A stretch of DNA of 64,000 nucleotides from Pyrrhoderma lamaoense (taxonomy: Eukaryota > Basidiomycota > Agaricomycetes > Hymenochaetales > Hymenochaetaceae). The stretch is from the NCBI GenBank assembly GCA_002794735.1, contig NBAZ01000001.1:1488001-1552000 (forward strand). Direction: 5' to 3'. Positions within the stretch are counted from its first letter, which is position 1. The number at the start of each line of letters is the position of its first letter. The translations under genes were made by a program, and so were the position numbers. The notes beneath the pieces are model-generated. The model made no database searches and was not told where the DNA came from. It saw only the letters and a list, made by a program, of their open reading frames with translations. This document shows, one piece after another, positions 22,246 through 31,649 of this stretch.

Positions 22246-23832
22246 TCAGCCAATGCTTGGATGCTCTATCCATGGACTCCCAATCTGCTTTGGAAACGTA
22301 AAATCTTCGAAGAGGCAATCTACTCTCTCCCTCCCGGAGAGAAACTCTCTATATCCATCTTTATCCGCTGCATACCACTTCACAGCCTCAAATGCCTCCA
22401 GGTCAGGGCAAATTGAGGACCGCGGTATTAAACGCCCCGAGCCGGTCTGAGGATCAGGAAGAAAAGCTTTCAAGAAAGCATTTGGAACATCAGATACGCC
22501 TAGGTATCTGATTCTAGGGCAAGTTCTTAACCAGGAGATGAATAGGTCCCTACTACCTGGAGCAGTGTCTATATTATTGGAATTTACTTGCAAACCCTCA
22601 ACAGAAAGTACAATTAATCCAGGAAACTTTCCAGTTAAACACCGGATCAATGGCGAGAAATCTGCACTGACCAATCTTTTGAGTGAAAGACGCCTCAGCC
22701 TCGGTGCCGAGAACATACTAAGCACATAACGTGCATAGCTCGGGACGAGGTTTCCAATGACCAGCTCGGAAAGGTGTACTAGCATGATAGGGCGTGATTG
22801 AAATTTACTATCAGGATCACGAATTCTCCCGCAAGCTCCATCAAAACATAGCACCTCTAATAGAGGTGACTGTTCGAGAACAAGTAATACCTCATCTAAA
22901 GCTGGCATGTACTCAATGGCCATAGAACTCAATGAGAGGGAACGCAAGCCACGAAAAGGAGTCGATGAAAAGTCGATATTGACACCACTGAGGCTTACAT
23001 GAATGAGGGACGGTATATATTGTCCTCCAAAGAGCTTGAAAGGCGAAGAAATACTCTTTGGGGGTCTCATAGGAGGTCTGAAATTGACATACGCAGGACC
23101 TGAACGGTGAATTTCTAGTCTTTGTAGATTTCGCGGAGATGGTGCTCGCTCTAGAGCTTCCAATGCGGACAGCATCTCCTCCCATGTATCAGCAAGAAGT
23201 AATAGCTGTCGCACCCGGACCATATTTCCCGTCACAAGGCTCATTAGGCTCCTCATATCTTGTGGACTAAGTCGAAAATCTGACTCGGATCTACTCCAAT
23301 TAGGATTTCGTTGATCAATAAGCAGAGAAAGTGGGTGAGCTTTTGCTCTCTCGATGCATGTGCGCAGGTAGTTATACGGAGGAGGAGATCTAACAGAAAT
23401 CATGGACCAAAGTTCGGGCATATTGACAACCAGAAATCGCCATCGTCTACAGACAGATGCTAATTTCTCCCGTGACCCGGAAATTTCAGCCTCTGGTGAC
23501 CCAGTAACTAACCAGGAAAATATTCTCTCAAGAATTACCTCAGGTAACTCGTTGATCGGGAATAAGCTCCAAGAAAGTATATCCCGGGCAGCTGTTGCAG
23601 AACAGAGTTCATTGATCAAGCCCCATGTATGTGGTTGGCGGCGTTTCTGTTCGTACGAATAAATACTCTTATCCAGAGATACTAGACGTTTACGCCTGTC
23701 TTTCCGAGAAGGAGGTATTTCGTATCCTGGTCGAGATAGCATCTGCTTCATCGAATACTTGATTCTCTGCTCTATAATTCGGTCTTCTTCGTCCCGGGTC
23801 ACATCGACTTGAACCTGGTGGTTTGACGACAT
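22246..23832 (-). CDS. F-box protein with leucine-rich C-terminal region
   Basis: A single open frame of 528 residues without an intron. After a basic N-terminal region with predicted helix (EEDRIIEQRIKYSMKQML), the F-box is at about residues 90-135: INELPEVILERIFSWLVTG...REKLASVCRRWRFLVVNMPELW, the form typical of the greatly expanded Agaricomycete F-box family. The remainder has irregular leucine-rich repeats (for example LIHVSLSGVNIDF, LRSLSLSSMAIEY, LLEVLCFDG, LRRLSLKRLV, LIVLSVEGLQV). F-box proteins recruit substrates to SCF ubiquitin ligases through Skp1; the target here is unknown. No frame break. Confidence 0.88.
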   Translation of the reverse strand: MSSNHQVQVDVTRDEEDRIIEQRIKYSMKQMLSRPGYEIPPSRKDRRKRLVSLDKSIYSYEQKRRQPHTWGLINELCSATAARDILSWSLFPINELPEVILERIFSWLVTGSPEAEISGSREKLASVCRRWRFLVVNMPELWSMISVRSPPPYNYLRTCIERAKAHPLSLLIDQRNPNWSRSESDFRLSPQDMRSLMSLVTGNMVRVRQLLLLADTWEEMLSALEALERAPSPRNLQRLEIHRSGPAYVNFRPPMRPPKSISSPFKLFGGQYIPSLIHVSLSGVNIDFSSTPFRGLRSLSLSSMAIEYMPALDEVLLVLEQSPLLEVLCFDGACGRIRDPDSKFQSRPIMLVHLSELVIGNLVPSYARYVLSMFSAPRLRRLSLKRLVSADFSPLIRCLTGKFPGLIVLSVEGLQVNSNNIDTAPGSRDLFISWLRTCPRIRYLGVSDVPNAFLKAFLPDPQTGSGRLIPRSSICPDLEAFEAVKWYAADKDGYREFLSGRERVDCLFEDFTFPKQIGSPWIEHPSIG

Positions 23833-24797
23833 CTACAATTGCGTTCCGTTTGGTGCATAAATACTGTGTTATATTTTGATCGGGGAGTTTGATGGCTGCA
23901 TACTTACATGTTGAATGGTTGAGATATCTCACTTGACGAGTTGTTCGAGTCTGATAAGAAAAATGGGGAGGATGAGGAATACCATGCTCAGTAGGCTGCT
24001 TAAAACCAGTGCGTATAACGAGCCACGTATATACGCTTGACAAATTTTCACTGTTTCTGACTGTGGGTCCGGGGGAGGCGATTACCCTTTCAGTAAACAA
24101 TCAAAATATCGGTTCCTTCACGAATTACAATTGAGGACAATGTCTTTAACTGAAAAGCAAAGGTGGTCGGCACACTTCCTTTTGTAAACTGTGGTTTTCT
24201 TCTTTTATTGGATCCAGAGATTTGGCGAATCAATCTTCGATTACCATACAATGAGCCTTCTCGAAGCCTAACAAGTAGATGTATAGGCTATAACACTGTA
24301 GATAGCTATTGTGAAGCATACGTGATTGAAGGATCTATGGAATTATCTATGTTTGAACAATAAAATGCAAAGTTTGGATTTTGTATTCATCTGCGGGTGT
24401 AATATGCCACCATGAACGTATAATGCGAGTCCTAGTGTGTGCCTCTTTATTTATGTTTGTTGATCTCCTCAATTGTTAATGATAAGCTTCCATTAATCTG
24501 TATTGATACCTTTAATAATTCTCCCGGTTCCCTTTGTTACTTATCATAATCGGAAGGCCTGAAGGTTTGTTAATAAATAATTACGCGGAACCTCATATTC
24601 TTTACACAAATTAAGTAGACTTCGGTAGTACAAATTACAAGATGCTACAAGCCAAGATACGTGTACAACAAACAATAGCAAGAAAGGGGACCTACAAAGT
24701 TGATACAGAACTATCAATGTTATTACGAATGATGGGCAATCAATTTAGCCCTATTGAAAATCAGAGGTATTCGAAAGAAGTGATACGTATAAACAAT
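23833..24797. other. intergenic, no gene recognised
   Basis: About 960 bp between the F-box start and the end of the PB1/UBA gene. Strongly AT-rich 24360-24800. ORFs of 66-136 codons are present (23690-24100 minus overlaps the F-box 5' end; 24163-24363 plus) but show no domain. Probably promoter on the left and 3'-UTR on the right. Confidence 0.45.
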
Positions 24798-27397
24798 TTA
24801 GCGTTCTCCAAGATTTAAAGCTGCGATGACATCGGAAAGAATTTCTTCCTCATTGACGATATCATTGTGGCTTGTGTACCGATTCAATACATCCATAAGG
24901 TGTGGTTGTGAGGACGTAGTGAATCCCATTTCGAAAAGCTGTGCTAAAATTCTATCTCGCAAAGTTGAAAGCTGTACACGCCGAGAAGGTTCCGGTGCAG
25001 GCGGAGCAGGCCAGGGAACAGGCCCAGAAGAAGGCCCGGGGTTTTTGGCGGGTTTAGTGACACACGGTCATTCTGTATAGGATAAGAGTGAGACATCGAT
25101 ATCTTTGGGGCTGGTTGGGGGACCGAAGTATAATCAATGGGAGCTGGTATTGGAGATGGGGGAGCGGAATAAACCATAGTTGTACGTGGTACTTCGGTAG
25201 CATCATGAGATTGGGAGGATATCTCTCGAATGGCCCGAGCTTTGTCAAAGTGGAGTTAGAGGCCTTAGGATTGTTAGTATATAACCGATTAGATGATTTA
25301 TCTTTATCACGTTTGTTCAATTCTAGTCGTGCAATAATTTGCTCTTCCCGAGCAGGGATATTTCTGATTATTATTATGGTTAAGTAAATAATTATATACG
25401 TATATCAAATCATATTATCACTCACGATGAGGCAGCTGCTTTCTCCACCACTTTCTGCTCTGCTCTTTCCTGCCTCATTTTACGCCTGTATTCTTTCTCC
25501 TGTCTGAAACGTTCTTTCTCAGCCTTGTAACTTGCTTTCGCCGCTTCTAATGAAGCCTTCGTTTCATGAATATTGCTTTGTCCCTCTTCGAAATTTGGCC
25601 AGTCGTAATGTGACCAATCATTTGGCGGATGATGCATCCCAGCCCATCCTCTTCCGCTATGATGACCATGTTCAAAAGGATAACCGTTGAAGCCAGGGGG
25701 ACCAGGGGTGGACCATAGAAACTACCGGGGCCTCCAGGGAAATGTGGACCTCTGAGAAGATGTGTTGACATGCCTCTGTGTCCGCCTGAGAAAGGATGGT
25801 GCCCAAACGCGCCCCGTGGTGCATGCAAATGATCGAAATCCGGTCGACGGCTAGGAGGGAGAGGAGGGAGAGGATGCTCAAATCCAGACGGACGGACAGG
25901 AGGAGGAGGTGGTGGGAATCCGTGACCTAGCTGGGGACCGGGAGGAGGTGGTGGAGGTGGTAGATGTCCATGGCTCAATTCGGGACCAGGCGGAGGCGGA
26001 TTACCAAGGCTCAATTCAGGACCAGGAGGAGGTGGTGGGCCTTGGGGGCCAAGTGGACCTGGTGGTGGTGGCGAGCCCACCCTAGATCCGTGCCATCCTC
26101 TCGGTCCATGATGGTGGTGATGGAAACGACGACCGCCAAATGCACGTCGCTCACCGAGTCCAGGACCGCTCAGTTCTCCAATCACACGGAATACTCCTCC
26201 TAGTGCTTCTGCGAGCATATGAACAGCTTCCTGTTCGGCATTATTCGACATAGTCCCAATGGTACGAGTGATGTGTTCTGATGTCTCTTCTGCAACTACT
26301 CTAACACTCTCTGCAACGGCAGACGCCCTATTGCGGTCGGCGGCCCAGTAGCTCCCACTAACTGCATTTCTTACAATATTACGAAGACCCTCAGATAGCT
26401 CGGGGTGGGACTCAAAGGCGGCAGTCAAATCATCGACAAGCTTCGCAACGTCGCGAGCAAATGATGGTGTGTTTGTTTCACTCACGCCAACTGCTGCGGT
26501 AACCCTTGGAGTACCTTCAAGTGAGTGCGTGACCTCAGAATGTGCGGGTAGTGATGGTGGGATGTCGAATGTCCTCGGCACTTTCACCGCATCGGCGGGA
26601 GGCGAGATAGCATATACCGTGCCAAACGAACCCATTAAGTCCTGAGTCCCGGGCTTAGGGCTGTAACCCTTGTTGCGTCCTAAGAAAGCATAAGGATGTG
26701 AACTCAAGTAACCTCCGGACATTCTTCGAATAGTAAGCATACCTTGAGCTTCGGGACGAAGATGTATCCTATCAGGCATTTCACCGTCTATGATAGAAAT
26801 AGAGGAGTCGGATTTTGTGGCGTCTGCTTGGAGGTTGATATCGCGATCCTTCCCTTTGAAACGCTGCTGACGGGAACCCATACTATTCGCAGCGGAAGCA
26901 TGGAGAGACATCTGCGGCTCCTGCTCGTGTTCAGAGTCACTATCAATGACCTCAACAAATGCGTGAGTATCGTACGGTCTTGAGTCCGCGACATTTTTGT
27001 GAGTAGTGATGATATCCGGGATGGGCGCTACTCGCTGCCAACCGCTGTCTTCTACCTCATAAACCACGGTAGGGCCAATTGTTGGAGGACCAACTTCGAC
27101 AACATTCTCCAATGCAGAGTTGCCATCGCGTCCAACGGCTTGAGACTTGTCAACGACGGTGAACTTGATGGGCTCTGAGAACTTGAGCCCACTCGTAAGG
27201 TACTCGTACAATTCCTCCTGGGTACTCATTGTGACGATATCGCCATCGCTATCCTGATAACTAACTGCTACTGCCTTAGCAGGAATATCAAAAAGAGTAG
27301 CAATCTTGGAGTCGAGTTCGTCCCATGTTGGACGAGAGTTAAAGTTAAGGCGCCTGGTTTCTCCACCAGTTCGAGTGAGCTTGAACTTGTAAGGCAT
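24798..27397 (-). CDS. PB1 domain ... proline-rich ... UBA-like protein
   Basis: N-terminal PB1 domain (residues about 1-85): MPYKFKLTRTGGETRRLNF with basic residues, and an acidic OPCA motif YQDSDGDIVTMSTQEELYEYL. A disordered acidic/Ser region and a conserved helical block (SFARDVAKLVDDLTAAFESHPELSEGL) follow. Next is a His-rich stretch and a proline-rich region with a tandem PPPPGPELS(L/H)G motif (about 25880-26080), then a charged coiled coil (ETKASLEAAKASYKAEKE). The extreme C terminus, LRDRILAQLFEMGFTTSS, looks like a UBA domain (LFEMGF), ending at TAA 24798-24800. Three frame breaks are all repaired by one base: GGGG 25705-25708, TTT 25241-25243 and GGGG 25038-25041. PB1 plus UBA is the end-to-end layout of p62/NBR1-type receptors, but no ZZ or NBR1 domain is seen. 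A cargo-receptor role is an inference. Confidence 0.8.
25880..26080 (-). repeat. proline-rich tandem coding repeat in the PB1/UBA gene
   Basis: Imperfect in-frame repeats of about 12-14 codons encoding PPPP(P)GPELS(L/H)G(N/H) and a variant PPPPPPPGPQLGHG, visible on the + strand as repeated ggaggaggtggtgg blocks. Such repeats vary in copy number between strains. Confidence 0.6.
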
Positions 27398-27649
27398 TAG
27401 CGCGTGTGTATCCGTTACTTCGATGACGTCTAAGTTTCGAAGGAAACGTGGGGTTCAACGCTTCGGGACGACCCGTTCTTATACCCTCACAATTCAAACT
27501 CCGATGCTGCGCCGCGGGTCCGTACAACTGAACATCAATGATTCATTCGTTCATTGGTATGATAGTTATTCTAAACTACACAGGTTGACTCATACAACGG
27601 ATCATATTTTAACTTATACTCCATAGCAGTACATATCGCGCTTAAATGT

Positions 27650-29196
27650 TTATGCAAAAATACCAAGGCGAGGATCAATGTCGACTGGATCATTCAGCTA
27701 CGAGTTATAAAAAGCAAATATTTGAAATAAGTATATGCGTTAAGTGCTGAAGTATCCATACGTACACGGAGACCGATGTTTCAGAGAAGTGAGCTGCTTA
27801 ATTTCGGATTCTGCGAGGTCAAAGTCACAGCAAGCAAGGTTTGCCTTCAGACGTCCCGCGTCATTGGTTTTCGGGATGACTGCAATGCCGCGCTGCGTAG
27901 CCCACCGCAGAAGAACTTGGGCAGGAGCTTTGAGGGAGGGGGTGTGTGATTAGCGGTACCGCTATGATATGATATTGAATATTGATTGACTCACTCCTTT
28001 GATGGGTTTTGGAGATGCTTGCGACGGTATCATGCTCTAGAAGGCCGACAACTCCTTTATCCATTCCAAGCTCCAAGTAGCTCTGGGGCCGAAGGATGAG
28101 TACGCAGTGACTGCGATGCCGAGAGTCTTGCACAGGTTGATTAAAGGCTCCTGGGTGAGGTAGGGATGATGCTCGATCTGTAATACTTGCGGCTCATACT
28201 TCGCATAGTTCAGTATGTCGAGGATGATTGAGCCTTGGCAATTACTATGGCATTATATGTCCACTGAATATTACTTATGATTCAGGAACGAAGAGCAAAT
28301 TTACCTAATTCCAATATTTTTAGCAACTCCTCGTCAACAAACTCCTCCATGGCCTTCCAAGTTTCGTGGAATGGTGTTTTCTCTGAAATATGAAATCAGT
28401 GACCATGCACATTATAAGTGATCTTCCTTCACACTTACGAAGGTGAACTTTCTTGTCATCCCCCCACCATTCTGGGGGTAGCGATGGCTTGGGTCCACAT
28501 ACTCGAGAGAGATTGGGAAGTGAACCAAGAAGAGGTCAAAGTAGTCGATACCCCAGAGTTGTAACTGATGTTTAGCCAGTGCCTTAGCATGGTCATGCGC
28601 ATGGAATGTATTCCAGAGCTACATATAAAGGATGATAGACTTTAATAATGCCCCTACTTGCAGTGAGATCGATCCACACCTTAGAAGTGATGACTATAAT
28701 CCGAAATTTTATGTAAGTCACCGTGTATGCATGGTAAGAAAGTAACACTGAACGCACACAAATCTTCACGCTTAACAAGACCGTCTTTTATAGCCCTAGC
28801 TACACCTTCACCTGCCTCTTTTTCATTTCCATAATCCCCAGCACCATCGAGGAGACGGTACCCGGCCTTGATAGCATTGTATACGGTCTAAAACAAATCA
28901 ATAAAAGTGGAAAAACATGAAAACATGAAAAAGTTACATCTGCACAGGATGATTTGGTAACCTTTGGATTACAAGAGGCTAGTTAGAGAAAAGTTTAGAA
29001 TCTGTGCAATCTCGCCCTCACCTTCCAGAGACCAAAGCTTAACAGTAGATTATGAGTAAACTAAGTATACACGGGACTTTAAAAGATAAATTTACCCGAC
29101 AAGCGGCATCTAAAATAAGTGATTAATACTTCTTCACCATTGATAAAATTTGTTATTCCGAACCTTCTGGCCGGTCCTCTTGAGTGCAATTGACAT
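27650..29196 (-). CDS. D-xylose-reductase-like aldo-keto reductase
   Basis: NAD(P)H-dependent aldo-keto reductase of the yeast XYL1 type, reducing xylose and other aldoses. It starts with [11 protein letters not shown], a small exon MPLVG, then [25 protein letters not shown] holds the catalytic Asp and Tyr, ITSKLW the catalytic Lys, and [10 protein letters not shown] the His. [15 protein letters not shown] and [15 protein letters not shown] follow. The cofactor segment is IPKTND and the end is [14 protein letters not shown] (TAA 27650-27652) after a last intron. Introns are numerous and short. Four frame anomalies: GGGGG 28474-28478, T5 28317-28321 and GGGG 28085-28088 (each one base short), and TTT 27779-27781, where the family sequence SLNIGLR is recovered by removing one base, the only expansion found. 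It is tandem with the PB1/UBA gene (about 250 bp between). Confidence 0.88.
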
Positions 29197-29606
29197 GATG
29201 GTTATGGTGCGTTCTGGACAAGATAGTGGGGAGTATGATGATGAAAAATCGATAAGTGCCTATTCTGCCTTTAAGTATGGCAAGAGACACCGAAATTCAG
29301 CCGAAGCATTCCAGCGGTTCGAACGGTCCGCGTGGACTGGGGTTAATAGACGTCGAGACCCTAAATTTACTTGCTTGGAGAATCTGTTTCCTATCTTGAT
29401 CAAAGTATCGCCCTGAACAGGTACCATGATATCATGATTCCTCATGACAGATCGTATTTTTACTTTTAGTTTTATTATATAAGGAAATATACTCGTGATT
29501 ACTAATATCTTACTTAAGTAAAGGGACCCATTTCGCACAATACCGAGAGATGGAAAATTCCTTGACGCGTGAAGGTCATGTTATTTCGTGCCGGGAATTC
29601 TACCTA
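29197..29606. other. intergenic left of the MITE
   Basis: About 410 bp. ORFs 29150-29416 (+) and 29260-29538 (-) overlap each other and have no similarity. Contains the promoter of the xylose-reductase-like gene. Confidence 0.45.
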
Positions 29607-29919
29607 CAGCTGGGTATATTAAGGACGCAGGTCACGATCAGCTAGTACATATGTAGTATTTTCTCAGTTAAAGCAAGCGAATCCTTCGATACATGCAGTT
29701 ACTGTCGAAATTGTTATTTTTTTCTTCAGTAGAGTGATATTATCCTCTAGTATATGATCAAAAGTAGATATCTTATAAGCACTTCATGCTCATAATAACT
29801 TGAAATTGAGAGGAATAATTGTATCTTTCATAGTTTGTTATTACAGTTTGCTGATTATGTACTTATAGCCAATTTGTACTAGTGTCGATCAAGACCTGGC
29901 GTCCTTAATATACCAGCTG
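29607..29919. mobile_element. 313-bp miniature inverted-repeat transposable element (MITE), TA-flanked
   Basis: Imperfect terminal inverted repeats of about 45 bp: the left end at 29607-29650 begins CAGCTGGGTATATTAAGGAC, and the right end, read on the minus strand from 29919 to 29875, begins CAGCTGGTATATTAAGGACG. The arms also share aggtc..gatca and ctagtaca further in. They differ by two one-base run-length changes (GGG/GG and GC/GCC) plus a few substitutions. Both outer ends abut a TA dinucleotide (29605-29606 and 29920-29921), consistent with the TA target-site duplication of Tc1/mariner-class elements. The roughly 220-bp interior is very AT-rich and has no ORF, so it would depend on a transposase elsewhere. 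It sits in the intergenic region between the xylose-reductase-like and ketopantoate-reductase genes. Confidence 0.82.
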
Positions 29920-30065
29920 TAGATGAGTCCTATTAATTACGATCATCCTTTTTTTTCCCTATCATTTTGTGAGCTGGAATGTCCCGTTTACACATCATAA
30001 TACTAACCAATGCCCTTAGCAAGTTGTTCATGTTTCAACGAATCCTGGTAGAACGATAGGACGTC

Positions 30066-31372
30066 ATGCGATTTCACATCCTTGGAATGGGCCCCATTGG
30101 CCAGCTTGTGGCTCATCATTTGCGGAGAAATCTTTCACCAAAACACGATATCACTCTCATGTTTAAAAGACCTAGGTTTGCGGAGCAGATGCGACAATAT
30201 CCACTTCAGCTAGAATTTGAAGGTTCTTTGTCAAGTGCATCTGGGTTCTCTACCGAATCGACATCGCGTGGCTCATCTCTTGAACTGCACAAGAACGCCC
30301 TCAAGGTGATGAGAAAAGAGAAAAAAAGAATGGATCTAGAGTTACAGCAAGACCATACGCAATCCTCTCAACCGTCAGCAGACTATGGAGTTGCCTCCAT
30401 GTCAAGGTCCAGTGATACTTTTCAAGCCATAAAGAATGAATTACGACGAGAGAACAGAGTGGAGGGGATTGAAGTCCTTTTTGTTACCTGTAAAGCTCAC
30501 TCCGTGATTCCTGCAGTCAAGCAAGTTAGACACAGGCTATCTCCCAAAAGCACAGTTGTCTTACTACACAACGGGAACCTTGCATCGTATGAAGCCCTCC
30601 TACAACAAGTATTTCCCAACCCTGATGAACGCCCACATTTCATCCTTGCCTCAAACACTCATGGCGCATGGCTTAAATCCCCCCTTTCCTTGTTGTTCAT
30701 GCAGGAGTTGGTGAGCTACGATTCGCAATAGTTCCGGATGGGAAAAGAAACTTTGAGGAAAGTTTTTGGTCATCAAGCCATAGGAAACCACAACTCCAAA
30801 TCAATGATATCGCAATGAGACATAACGACCGAGAAATAGATCGATACGGATCTCTGCGAGATACCGTTTCAGTCCTACAGAAGCTGACAGGTTTACGCCC
30901 TCGTTGGGAAACGTATTCAAATATACAACTCCTTTTACGACAGAAGCTCGTAGTTAACTGTGTCATCAACCCGCTCACAGCACTGATCGGATGTACGAAC
31001 GGGGAACTACTCAAGAATGATGCGGCTAGACGAATGGCATATAGAATATGCAAGGAAGCTGCTGAAGTTTTCAGAAAAGAGGCTATTGCCAGTGCAGGGC
31101 CAAATACATCACTTTCGGACGTTACTGTTCCCTTCGAATTGACTTTGAGAGGCCTACTGAATGAGTGCGAGCGCGTGGCGACTGTTACATCTTCTAATAC
31201 ATCTTCAATGCTAATGGATATAAGAGCTGGTAAGGCAGACACGGAAATCAGATGGCTAACAGGGTACCTCTTGACATTGGGAAGCCGTTATGGTGTAGAG
31301 GTACCTGTTAATGCCTCAATATTAGACTTGATAAAATTACGGACCGAAACCCCACTGGATATGTTAGTATAA
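30066..31372 (+). CDS. 2-dehydropantoate 2-reductase (ketopantoate reductase)
   Basis: NADPH-dependent reductase of the PanE family, making pantoate for coenzyme A. The Rossmann start is MRFHILGMGPIGQLVAHHL, and the catalytic Lys is in VLFVTCKAHSVIPAV. HNGNLASYEALL and SNTHGAWLKSP follow, then AGVGELRFAIVPDG. The C-terminal domain carries KLVVNCVINPLTALIGCTNGELL and a conserved SSMLMDIRAGKADTEI before the end at 31372. A Ser/charged insertion of about 75 residues (FEGSLSSASGF... to ...FQAIKNELRRENRVEG) separates the first strands from the Lys-containing strand. No intron. One frame break: the C run 30679-30684 has six C where seven restore the family frame (KSPPFLVVHAGVGEL); uncorrected, it stops at 30731. 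The same gene continues in the other frame to 31372. Confidence 0.88.
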
Positions 31373-31649
31373 TATAGGAACAAATAATATATAATAATTA
31401 GATTGAAGTCACACGTAATTTAAACCCCATTTATAAATTCTTTTTTCTTTATCATATTTATTCTAAGAATAAAAACGCCTTTGTTTCGGCTGCCGGAGTC
31501 GAGACGCCACTACATAACAAATAGTAGACTTATGCTTGGAAAAGGCTTGGCAATGATGTCGCTGATCAGATATGTAGGAGCGAACCTTGTGATAACTAGA
31601 AGCATTAAGAGCTTCTTGACAACAACCTATAACACCTACGACCAACACC

